Assembly (NCBI GenBank): GCA_002102555.1
Contig: MCFL01000002.1
Span: forward strand, 558,001-622,000
Reading direction: 5' to 3'
DNA: 64,000 nucleotides
DNA from: Catenaria anguillulae PL171
Taxonomy: Eukaryota > Blastocladiomycota > Blastocladiomycetes > Blastocladiales > Catenariaceae
The notes under the pieces are model-generated. The model had not been told where the DNA came from, did no database searches, and saw nothing but the letters and a program-made list of their open reading frames with translations. Every line of letters starts with the position of its first letter. Positions within the stretch are counted from its first letter, which is position 1. Both the position numbers and the translations under genes were made by a program. Below, one piece after another: positions 11,336 through 21,895 of this stretch.

Positions 11336-12790
11336 ATGCAATCCTTTGCTATCGTCCTTGCCGTTGGCATTCTTGCAGTGTGGGCGGCAGTCCATGCTGA
11401 GGCTCGCCGCCAAATCGACTGGGTCGTCCAAGATGAGCTCGCGTTGTATCATGGAGGTAGCCGAAGGTTTGGGGCTGTGAATGTGACGACACAACAAGCC
11501 AGTACGCCATCGTCGTGTATATGTCGACGCTGAATGATTGACTAACCACCGCGGCCCAACGATCTGGTTACACGCCCGCTCACGTTCCCTCCAACCACCA
11601 TAACAGCATGGTGTCGTGCACTTCCAGCGCGTCAAGTCCTTGTCACCAGTACAGTTTGCCATGACCGTATGTACGTTTGCGTGCGCTTCTGAGTACACCA
11701 TGAAGCTCAACCTTGCGCTCGTGAACAACCTGCATAAATCAGGCCTCATCACGTTCTCCCGCTCCCAATCCGCACTCCATGTTCAAATGTGGGATACTCG
11801 AACGGGCTCAGCCTGGTCACAAATCCTATTGCCTCACCTCTTACCCGCAGACGGCAACCTGTATGGTCTCCCAGAGCGCAGTATTGCCTGCGGTCCGGAA
11901 TCTTCTTTCGCATTCCCAACATTGACGTCCGTCCTCATCTTCCGTGACGATCCACGCCGCGTCGGATTCCTTCAAGTTAGGCAACACAAAGTTCGACTCT
12001 ACATCTACCACATTATCTGGGAGCAAATGGGAAAGCGCAAAGAATGGTGCATACTGGCCCTGGCAGGCTTCAAACACACCCGACTCTTATTCCAATTATC
12101 TCCAGAGTCTGGCGTCGTCCAGCGCTCACACGTTGCAACCGAATTTGAAATCCACTCGATGGCGTTTGTCAGCGAAGGTGGCGCCAAAGAGGGAATATTT
12201 GAGAGCGAGTGCTTATGGATTGTTGCGCACATTGCCAGTCAGGTCAAATTTTTCCATATTGTGCGCGAAACGGGCGAGGTGACGAATGTCCCAAGTTCTG
12301 TCTCGGCTGGCATTCAGGACGCGTTTGGCGAGAATCTCAATCATCCAGGCAGCCTGTCGCTGCGTCCAATTTCCACTACTTCCCATTCCGTTCCTCCGCC
12401 CATGGAATGCCTGGTCGGAATTTCCAACAGCCATCGGTCTCTGCTCCTTGATCTTCGGTCGCCGAAATCTGTCGCGCCATTGCAGCACATCATTGCGTCC
12501 GTGGAAGGCATAGTGCTAGTCGTTAGCGCGGTTTATCCCGTTGAATCGTTTGCCGGACATTCCCACCGGCTCAATTGCTTGTCCGACCGCGGTCTGACGC
12601 GAGTCAAGTGGGCCGAGAATTCTGAGCCGAGAAGCATTGGAGTTTTTTATCGTTTAGAGGGCATGATGGCAAGGCCGCAAATGGAATTGTCAGCGCCAAG
12701 TACAGCATGTATGTGACGGAAAACGGGAAGGTGCTCGTGATTCAGCGAACGCCAACCGGTTATCGAGAGCTGGAGCTCGTTATGACGTAA
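11336..12790 (+). CDS. Signal-peptide protein, possible beta-propeller (EMC1-like?)
   Basis: An exon from ATG 11336 encodes a signal peptide (MQSFAIVLAVGILAVWAAV) followed by QIDWVVQDELALYHG. An intron ends at 11606 (AACAG); the donor is uncertain (GTGAAT at 11477 fits the phase). The frame then stays open to about 12660 with coding-like segments (VQMWDTRTGSAWSQILLP; ECLWIVAHIASQVKFF; LVGISNSHRSLLLDLRSP). After a one-base shift near 12660 it ends as NGIVSAKYSMYVTENGKVLV... with TAA at 12788-12790. A signal peptide followed by 'W-D-x-R-T-G-x-x-W' reminds me of the N-terminal propeller of EMC1, an ER membrane complex subunit, but the protein is much shorter than the usual ~900 residues and lacks the C-terminal membrane anchor. 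Identity is therefore open. The 11940-12280 part is also open in another frame. Confidence 0.4.
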
Positions 12791-13032
12791 CCTTGTTCGT
12801 TTTTCACGGATAAATGATTTGTGCCGGTATCACTAGCTGCAGACAGCACAAGCCGTTTGTCCGCATCTCACGTACGGGAACAGCGAACAGCCCACGGCTC
12901 ATCGACCCTCGAGATACTTGTGCTCGATCCCATACTTTTACGAGAATTGTCTTCAATGAAAACAACTATGCAAGAGCTCTTCAAATACTCCTTGCCAGCA
13001 GTTTTTCACTGTGCGAACTTGAAAACACAACG

Positions 13033-16000
13033 ATGCAAACTCGGAGAATGTTGTTCTCACGACAATCTTCCATGATCTGGCAAGTATATGCTCTGCTGGC
13101 GGTCTACCTGTTACCGGCAGTCGCCCAGCTGTCCCGCCTCAACGTCCATGTCGTGACGAACAGCGACCGTGCGTCATTGCTCTTGCATTCTGAATCAGGA
13201 AGATTATTCACGCTGACGCATGAAGACAAACTGAACCATGAACGACTGTAAATCTATGCAGCTGCCGTCAATCCCTTCTCGGGGATGGCGCTCCGTGGAT
13301 GCACAGACCTCGCCGCTAACGTGACCGAAAATGTCGGATGCCGTACCTCCATTCTGGACGGCTCATCGAGCCTGCCGGTCATGCTAGACGCATGGAAAGC
13401 GCTCATTGACAGCAATGGTACGTATACTTTGTGTTTCAATTGATTCTCTGATGAACGCGAAAACCGTTTGACGCTGTATATACGTCGTTTGCAGCCCAGG
13501 ATGAGGTCTTCGTTGCAGCATCTTGGTCGTTCGGACAAGTAATGCAACCACTCAGCGCACTCTACCCAAACAAAGTGTTTTCCATCATCGATTTTGCATT
13601 GCCCAATAGCGCATCGTCGCCGATTCCAGCAAACGCCATCGGGGTCGTTTTTGCAGAGGATCAGGCCTCGTATCTCGCCGGAGCACTCGCGGCGACATTC
13701 ACAAGCACCCGTCGTGTCGGCGTGATTGGGGGCATTCCGCTTCCGCCTGGTACGAAGTGACATTCAACCTGCCCGACAATTGTATTGTCAATGACTCACA
13801 CCAAATGATGCATGTTTCTTGTTGTGGTGCAGTCAAGCGTCTTGTTTACGCATACTTGCAAGGAGTCTTGTCAGTCTGTTCCTCTTGCGAAGTGTGGGTG
13901 CCATTCTCTCGTATCTCCCATCTTTTTCTCGCCGCTTATTGACCATTCCCTCACCAATGCAGATACTACAACTTCAACCCAAGTTTTGGCTCTGCCCCTT
14001 TGGGAATCGCAGCGGCAGACGCGCTCATTGCTCGTGGCGCAGATGTGGTCTTTGCCGCAGGAGGGTTTACAAGTAGCGCTGGTATTCTTCACGCTGCTGG
14101 GCGTGGTTCATGGGTCATTGGAGTCGATACAGGTGCAATTGAAAATGCCCGCCGTGCTGCCACCACTGCCATGGTCTACTCACCGCAACTGAATTCTTTT
14201 CTTATCACATAGACGAGCGGCAAACCACATTCCTCAACCGAAGCGAAAGCGCACAGTTACTGAGCTCTGCACTCAAACGAGCAGACACTGCCGTCAAAAC
14301 AGTCATTCAGTATGTACGCCGAGGGCAGCGTGGCGGATTCAATTTGCTGCTTGATGTATCACTTGGTATGATGGGCAATTGTCTTTTATCCCTGATCAGC
14401 TGTCGGGGCTGCATACTCACATTCTCTTTCCTGCATGCTTGAATAGATGGCGTTGGGCTCGCCGAGCTTGTCTCCACCTCGGCCCGAAACTTTAGCACGG
14501 AAGTCTCGGTTTCCTTGCAAACGTCCGGCGAATCGTGTGCGACCACGACATTTTCGCCCAGGTCAAGCGTCATCAATTGGATTCGCTCGTCGTTGCAACG
14601 CCGCTTGATTCGTACGGGTGTCAGTCCGGTCACTGGCGACTTTGTTGCATTGGCCACGCCGAGCAACAAGACTTGGTATGACCTCGTGCCATTTGGCGAA
14701 CGGACACATGTGTCCGGCAACATGCAAGGCCAGTGGGCGGTTCATGTCGGAGGCAACATTATCATCATGTTTGGCGGACAAACCGCATTCGGCGAGTTCC
14801 CACAGCATGTCATTCAGCTCGACTTTGACGCATTCACCTGGTCTCGCATTGCGGACGGAGGGAGCCAAACCATTCCAGCCGGACGCATGTTTCACGCAAT
14901 GAGCTTTGACTCGGCATCCAAGTCAATTGTCATCTTTGGCGGCCAAACACAAATTGTGAATGGGAACGCGGCTGCTGCGATTCTCGGCGACACATGGGTG
15001 TACGACATCGAGTCCAAGCGGTGGAATCCCGTGCCGTTCACCGGCAACAATGCTCCACCCGCACGGGCAAATATGGCGCACGCGAGCCTTGACCGCTGGA
15101 TGTACGTGTATGGCGGAATATCCGCGACAGGTCTGTTGCTTGGGGACTTGTGGGCATTCAACATGGAGGCACGATCCTGGAGCAAACTTACTCCGAGTGG
15201 AGCCGCTCCTCCGCTCCTACAACATGCTACGATGACAGCCGTCAACGGAACCTCCATCGTCCTTTATGGCGGTACCCGAGACAATGGTGAGTACAGTAAC
15301 AGCCTGTACGTTCTGGACATTGCGTCCATGACTTGGACGCTCCAGCGGCCAAGCACACTCGCTTCAGGTCCTCCACCTGCAGCGGAACGCGTGCGCTCTG
15401 TCTCGGTCGACTCGCGCCGTGTCCTTTTCACTGGTGGGCTGACGGCCCAGGGAGCCCTCAATTCGACATGGGTTTGGCACATGGACGAAAACAAATGGTC
15501 TCAAAGCTCGTATGGAAGCCTCAACAGCGGATTGCACTCGCACGCCATTGTCGCCTTCAATCAATCTGCCTACAACAAAGCATGTCAGTTCTTGGTCGGC
15601 TCGTCCAACTTTCCGATTTGTACGCCGCAAACGGTGAATGCGGTCATTGCGGTGAGCGGTGTCTCCAACAAGCCGAGCGGTGGCCTCAAGGTCTCGTTTG
15701 CACATCCCGATCCACCTCCGCCTCGCCCCGGCTCCATTGACCTTGGCGCAAAGTGGGCCGTGACGGTAATCAACGCATTGGGCCTTCTCTTGGCTTGTTC
15801 ATTGATGGCCTTTGTCGGGCTGAACTGGAAGCACAAGGTCATCAAGTCGTCGAATCCACCCTTTTGTCTCATCATCCTGATTGGCGCCATTCTCGCGCAC
15901 GTTGGTCTGGTCACCAGCACCTGGGACGCTGACGACCGACGCGGCATCATGCTTACAGCATTTCTGCTCGCCGGCGGTTACACTCTCATTTTTGCTGCTC

Positions 16001-16825
16001 TGGACGCCAAGACATTCTTGGTTTACACTATTTTCAAGTCCAAACGGATTCAAAAGCGGCGCATGTTCAAGTACTACTTGGCGACCCTGGGTGCATTTGC
16101 AACTCAGATGCTCGTCTCTGGTCTTTGGTTCCTGTTTGATGAAATGCCGCTCGTTTCGGTTCCTGTGGGCGGAGCTGTTTGGGTTGTCCGTATCAAAGAC
16201 CACAATTGGCTCGTGCTCGTGTCGGTTCCCGTGGTGCTCTTGACGCTCTTGGGCCTGTTTCTTGCATATCGAACACGCAACGTGGCCAGCCGATTTAACG
16301 AAGGGCAATAGTACGTCTTTTCTTGATCCTCCGCTGGAAAGACAGGTCCCCTGCCTCGGTAGCTCACGCCCATCAATGGCATAGTGTTGGCGTTGCAACC
16401 TACACGATCGCAATGACACTCTTTGTGTCGGCCCAGTCACGCTGCTGCTCGACTCACCCTTGGTGCAATATGTGATTGTCGCAACACTCACGTCGGTGAC
16501 GACTGGCATTGTCCAACTTGTATTCTTTGGCCACAAGGTGATTGCCGTGTTCTTCCCATCGTCCACAACGGAAATCGAGGTCACAGACACGTCGGTTGCG
16601 AGCTCTGGAGGGACAAGTATCGCGAGCGCCTCTGCTGTGCTGCGATGCAAGTATTGCAAGTCGCCGCTCGTCGCTGGCGCGACAGAATCGGGGGTCAGCG
16701 GCTTGGGAACCGGATCCACGAGCGCAGGCAAGTATGCCAACGCTTCTGCCGTCAAGATATTGAAGGTACCATCGGCGAGTATGTTTGGCTCATCACAGTC
16801 AAAATCTCAGACGGGTCCCAAGTAA
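13033..16825 (+). CDS. Class C GPCR-like receptor: Bmp ligand-binding fold, Kelch propeller, GABA-B-type 7TM
   Basis: Exons 13033-13168, 13262-13417, 13495-13749, 13833-13869, 13963-14132, 14213-14365, 14447-16310 and 16385-16825 join in phase. A signal peptide precedes a Bmp/PnrA-type (basic membrane protein) ligand-binding domain: GVVFAEDQASYLAGALAA, VGVIGGIPLPP, then VDTDERQ across an intron. Next come Kelch repeats (IIIMFGGQTAFGEFP, IVIFGGQTQ, MYVYGGISATG, IVLYGGTRDNGEYSNSLYVL, VLFTGGLTAQG; about 14750-15500). From 15750 there is a 7TM_3 domain: the stretch NPPFCLIILIGAILAHVGLV matches the GABA-B receptor TM2 region, followed by KTFLVYTIFKSKRI. A one-base shift near 16427 precedes the last helix (TSVTTGIVQLVFFGHKVIAVF), and the tail is Ser/Thr-rich. 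Inferred role: surface receptor for a small ligand, signalling through G proteins. The ligand is unknown. Confidence 0.85.
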
Positions 16826-17231
16826 GTTGTGGTTCACGATGATAAAATCCATGGGTGGGAAACATAACAATGTTGACATGCTTTCGTGTTTGTCAGTTTT
16901 CCAATGCATATATATACAAACGCACCGTCGTTGGGTGGCCGGGGAGGGGGGGGGGGGGGAGGGTTGAGTCTTCCCTGCTCGCGAGCAGCTGTGCTCACAC
17001 ACCCTCACCATTGCTTGGTACCAAAACCGCCCCGCATTGTCGGTCGCCAGCGCCAGCTGAGGAGCGAAGGCATGTGAGACAGACCAGCGGAGGTCACGTG
17101 ATTTGCACAGTTGTGGGCAACGCGATCTCACACGAGTGGCTCATTGATCAGCTCGCCTGGATGTCAACTCTCGTCTCTCATCGTCTCTTGGCATCATTGC
17201 TTGAGAGCAAGTGAGTGTCAAGGTACAATGA
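16826..17231. other. Intergenic region with G-rich tract
   Basis: About 400 bases between the Kelch receptor and the helicase. Contains a G-rich run near 16945-16963 (ggggagggggggggggggag). No gene seen. Confidence 0.5.
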
Positions 17232-20200
17232 ATGCTCGGTAGTACCATTGGCCAAGATATCTACAAGCCCTGCGACCCGCGTGCCACCTCAACCTCCTTC
17301 TGGTCAACGACGATGCTTACTGGCCTCAATCCATCCGTGCTCGACTTCGGGCCCAGCGGCGTTGCTCCATCCCAGCAAATCGACTATCTCAGCAACCTGA
17401 ACGACGCGCAGACGACAGCAGTCACTGCTGAGCAGGATGTAGTCATCATCCTTGCCGGGCCGGGTTTGTCTCGCAATCCATGATCCAACCACCCTCACGT
17501 TTCTCCCTAACCTCAACTGGCTCTTGTGCTTGATCCAACCAACACTCTCACAGGCTCGGGTATGTTTGCTCTGAGGCTTGATGTTTACTTTCTTGATCGA
17601 CGTCATGACTCACTTGTAGCTATCATGCCTAGGCAAAACCCGAACGCTCACTTCGCGTGTGGTCGACCTCATTGTCCGGCGCAAGGTTGACCCGTTCAAT
17701 ATCGCCGTTGTCACTTTCACAACAAGGCGGCCAATGAAATGAAGCATCGCATTCGTGCTATTCTTGGCGAGGCGGCCGTCAACCGTCTCAACATTGGCAC
17801 CTTCCACGCAGTGTGTGCAAAGATTCTACGCACACGCGCCGCCAAGGTGGGATTGTCGCAGGGTTTCGCAATTTTGGATCGCACCGATTCGTACGCTATT
17901 CAACTGGCAAGTTGTCCTATCCATGTGTGGCCTGATCGGAGACGCACGGATGTGTCGAAACTTACAGAGAAAACTACATCAAGCGCGTGCTCGCCGCGAC
18001 CGACGTCAAGCATGCAATCGAAGCCTCCCGCGACTTCACCAAGCGGACTCCAGGTGATTACCTTGCCTTCATCTCCAAGGGCAAGGCCAAGAACTCGAAT
18101 CCGGAACGCGAAGCGCAGCTCTTGGCGCAAAGCTCGAAAAACAACTGGAACCGCAACCCAAACGCCGAAGACCCGCGCATCACTGTTTATCGCGAGTACG
18201 AGCGGCTGCTTCGTGCCAACAACGCACTCGATTTCGACGACTTGCTCATTTACGGACTCAAGGCCATCCAGCAATGCCCCGACTTGGCGCAGCGGATGCA
18301 GCATGTGCTCGTTGACGAGGACATTGATATGACATAGTTTTTTCCCGCTGCGGCTCGCTTGGCTCATTTTTTCCTATATCCTTGGCCCGCAGTTTCAAGA
18401 CACCAACACCATCCAACTGGACATAACCAACGCCCTGTGCTTGGTCCACAAACGCCTGACCATTGTTGGCGATCCTGACCAAAGCATCTACGCATGGCGC
18501 TCGGCCGACGTGACCAACCTTAAGCGCATCCAGAGCTGTACCCGCAACACCTTCCTGTGTACCTCGAAGAAAACTACCGCTCGATTCCGTCCATTCTCAC
18601 TGGCGCGCACGAAGTCATTTCGCAAGACAAGTCGCGCGTGAAAAAGAAGCTGTTCACGTCGATTTCGGGCGGGCACACCATCACGGTGCACAAGGCAAAG
18701 TCGCCCGAGGCCGAGGCCGCATTTGTGGCTAACGAGATCCAGCGGCTCATCAACATTACCGAGGGCCAGGTGGATTACGGCGATGTGTCGATTTTGGTGC
18801 GCACGGCGTATCAGACCAGGGTACTTGAAGATGCATTTGTGCAGAAGCGGATCCCACATGCGATTGTGGGCGGAATGCGCTTCTACGAGCGTGCCGAAAT
18901 CAAGGACGTGCTGTCGTACTTGCGGCTCGTTGACAACCCGGGCGACGCTTCTGCTTTTGAGCGTGCGATTCAAGTTCCGCCGCGTGGCATTGGTCAAGCT
19001 TCTGTCGAAAAAATGATTGAGGCCGCAAACTCGCTTGGGGTACGTCCGCTTTTTGTATCGCCTGGCAGTTGTCCCAGACAACACGGACTCACTTGCCCGT
19101 GCCCCCTCCAGATCACACCCATGGAGGTTGCTCGTCGCCTGACCAAGAAGGTTTCCGTTCCCGGCGTGTCCCGTATTCGCATCGAACCGCTCAAGGATTT
19201 TGTTGGCGTGATTGACGAGCTGTGCGGCATGCTCGAGGATGCGGCCATGACGGTGGATCGGTTGATGCTTCGCCTGGTCGACAAGATCCATTTCCAAAAA
19301 CACTTGCAGACAATTGATGCCAAGGAGTCAACCACTCGGTGGGAAAACGTGGAGGAATTGATCAACACGGCCGGGTCGTTCCGTGCGACAGGCAACCTGC
19401 GCGAAGTCGAAGATGACGAGGAGGAGGAGGCACCGGCGGCCGACACGGAATTTGACGAGACTGTGACGCCAAGTGCGCTGCTCACCGAGTACTTGCAGTC
19501 CGTGTCCTTGTCGTCGGACTTGTCCGAGACCTTGGCCAATGCCGAGCCGACGAGTTCACAGGGAGGGACGGTGCGGCCTGTGACTAAGGCTGTGATTTGC
19601 ACCATGCACGCGAGTAAAGGTCTGGAGTGGCCCGTCGTGTTTTTGTTTGCCACCGATCAGATTCCGCATCCGCGCTCCGAGACGCCTGAGGCGCGGGCCG
19701 AGGAGCGTCGTTTGTTGTACGTGGGCATGACTAGGGCCCAGCGTTTGTTGTACATGACGTATCCCGAGTTTCGCTTTTCCAACTGTACGTTACCGCCAAT
19801 TTTCGGTGAGCTCACCATTCATGCACTCACCTGCCTGATCCGTCTGGACATGGCTCTAATGCAGGGAATGGCACCCAAAGATGCACCCTCTCGCCATTTG
19901 CCGACTGCTTGTTTGAACGGAGTGGCAACCCAAAGTCATTCAATGGCGCACCTGTCGTTTCCTTCACGCAACCGGCTCATTTGGATGAAACGACCATGGC
20001 GTTCTTTGGTAAACTGCGCGAGTCAAAGTACGTTGCTCGTGCGACATTGTCTTGATTGCCATTTCGTGCGTCTAACGAGGAAGTCTTTCCCAATTCACAG
20101 GCCTTCGTCCATGACACCGGAAGCCGCGAGACAGCTCAAGGTGACACACGTTCCCGGCAGCCGCACCGCGGGTGTCAAGCGGACCGCCTCTGCTGCCTCA

Positions 20201-21297
20201 CTCACTGGGCCGTCCTCGTCGCAAGGTGGATTCCAGTCCGCGGCAAGTCTGATTGCTTCTGCCGCTGCCTCGTCCTCAGCGTCTGCAACCGCGGCATCCT
20301 CGACATCGGCCGCCAAGGGTAAGGCCAAGACCGGTACAACGACCGCCCGCAAGGCCGCCGCTCCGAAAGAGCCGGCAGCCAAGGCGGCGGCTCCCAAAAA
20401 GGCTGCTACAAAGAAGGCTGCACCCAAGAGCCGCGCGAAAGCGTGGATGCCTGGTCCGGCAGCGCTGGGGCTATGAACTTCTCGACCGCATCGGCCGCTG
20501 CCAAGGCCGCAAGTACTTCGGCGTCCACCCTTCGGTTCCTGCAAATGCCTCCGTTTCCGCCGCTCCGGCTGAAGCGGGTGCCCCTGTCCCTGTCCCTGCC
20601 CTGCTGCGACTCCTGCGCTGGCTGAATCTGCTACAGCGGCACCTGCGCGTCGAACAAGGGCGCTGCGAAAAAGGCTTCCGCGCCAGTAAGGGCGACAAAG
20701 AAGACGGCAGCTACGCCTTCAGCCTCGGCAGCTCTTGCAGCGGCCGCCGCTCCGCCAATGGCCTCCGCTCCTGCCAACACTGCAGCTCATCAAGCTGAAC
20801 CCGCTCCGCTGGCTGCGCCCACAACGACGGGCAACCCTCTGCCGCCGCCTACTGCTCAGCATCCGGCCGGAGCTCAGCCGATTCCAATGCCGCCAACCCT
20901 ATCCGGCGCGATCCCTATGCCATTCCTTTACTCTCAAAACCCGCAAAGTGCCAACCAAGCCTACGCGCAGCAAATGTATTACGCGGCCGCCATGGCCGCT
21001 TCCAGTACCCCCGGCAACCCGTATGGTTCCGCGCAATACCCTGCGGGATACATGCCGTACCCGTACGGCGCCTTTGCGTATCAAGGATACCCCCCATCTG
21101 TTGCCAACTACATGGTCGCGTCGCAAATGGGTGGCACAGCAGCGACTCCATCGCGTCCCGCGGTAGTGACAATGAACCCGATCGGACCAGGTGCACCCGC
21201 AACTGCGGCGTCGGCTTCCATGGAGGCCGCGAGTGAGCCGGCCAACAAGAAGGCCAGGACGACGGGATCAGGACAACGGCGGCGGGGCAGCCGTTGA
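17232..21297 (+). CDS. UvrD/Rep-type (Srs2-like) superfamily 1A DNA helicase
   Basis: ATP-dependent 3'-5' DNA helicase of the UvrD/PcrA/Srs2 family, expected to unwind DNA or strip recombinase filaments in the nucleus. Motifs in order: Q motif and LNDAQTTAV; Walker A GPGSGKT, built from three exons; VVTFTNKAANEM after a one-base correction near 17717; FHAVCAKIL; motif II VDEFQDTN; motif III GDPDQSIYAWR; LEENYRSIPSIL; motif V MHASKGLEW; motif VI LLYVGMTRAQ. Introns: 17464-17553, 17560-17632, one starting near 17905 (GC donor GCAAGT possible), one after motif II (starting with GA at about 18322), 19040-19111, and two near 19784-19865 and 20029-20100. A Lys/Ala-rich, then Pro/Ala/Tyr-rich tail follows; it is open in shifting frames to TGA 21297 and ends in a basic KKARTTGSGQRRRGSR. 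A first in-frame stop occurs at 20474-20476, so the tail extent is uncertain. Confidence 0.88.
17554..17559 (+). other. 6-nt microexon within the helicase Walker A motif
   Basis: The bases gctcgg lie between an acceptor (CTCTCACAG, ending 17553) and a donor (GTATGTTTGC, from 17560). With the phase-1 exon end at 17463 and the exon beginning at 17633 they complete Gly-Ser-Gly, giving GPGSGKT. Without them the P-loop would lose two residues (GPGKT). Confidence 0.8.
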
Positions 21298-21895
21298 GAG
21301 TATCATGTTGGATGCTGCTAATGTGACTCATGCGGGACAAGCTGGTGATCGCCGCAAGTATGGCTCGTGAGTCGTTGGACATGGACGGGTGCTCGTGTGC
21401 GTCTTTGGATTGTCGCAAAGTGAGATTGGGAGTGCATTTTGGAATCTTGTTTTGTTGTTGGATGTGCCGTGTCTCCTGCAGAGTGAGTGATTGATGAGCT
21501 TGACTGCCATGATTGTTACATGATCTTCCACCTATTTATCGATCTCTTCCCATTTCGTGTCCTGTCATTCTCGTCGTTGTCGTTGTCGTTGTCGTTCCCC
21601 GACCCACAGCCCATCTATATGCAGCCAGAGCAGTTGTCGTTGTGGCGTTTGTCTTCCGCCCGCTGGTGTTTCAACGTTATAACGTGATTTGGTGATGGTG
21701 GAAGCGACATGACGTACGGCGACGTGGCAACAAATCATGTCACTTGCGTTCGTTCGTTCTCTGCCTGAATCCATGTCCATGTCCATGTACATGCTAATGA
21801 AGAGCGTCTCTGTCCCGCAGCCGCAGACAACGTCCATCGCTTTCTAGACTCCTGATTCGCATATCTCCGTGTCGCCAGTTGATCTGTCCGTCATC
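21298..21895. other. Intergenic region with short tandem repeats
   Basis: Upstream region of the CLPTM1 gene. Contains a (GTCGTT)-type repeat at about 21570-21597 and a TCCATG repeat at about 21770-21792. No gene seen. Confidence 0.5.

Noticed and set aside
15799-16755. 318-codon minus-strand ORF
   Set aside because: Antisense to the 7TM region of the Kelch receptor.
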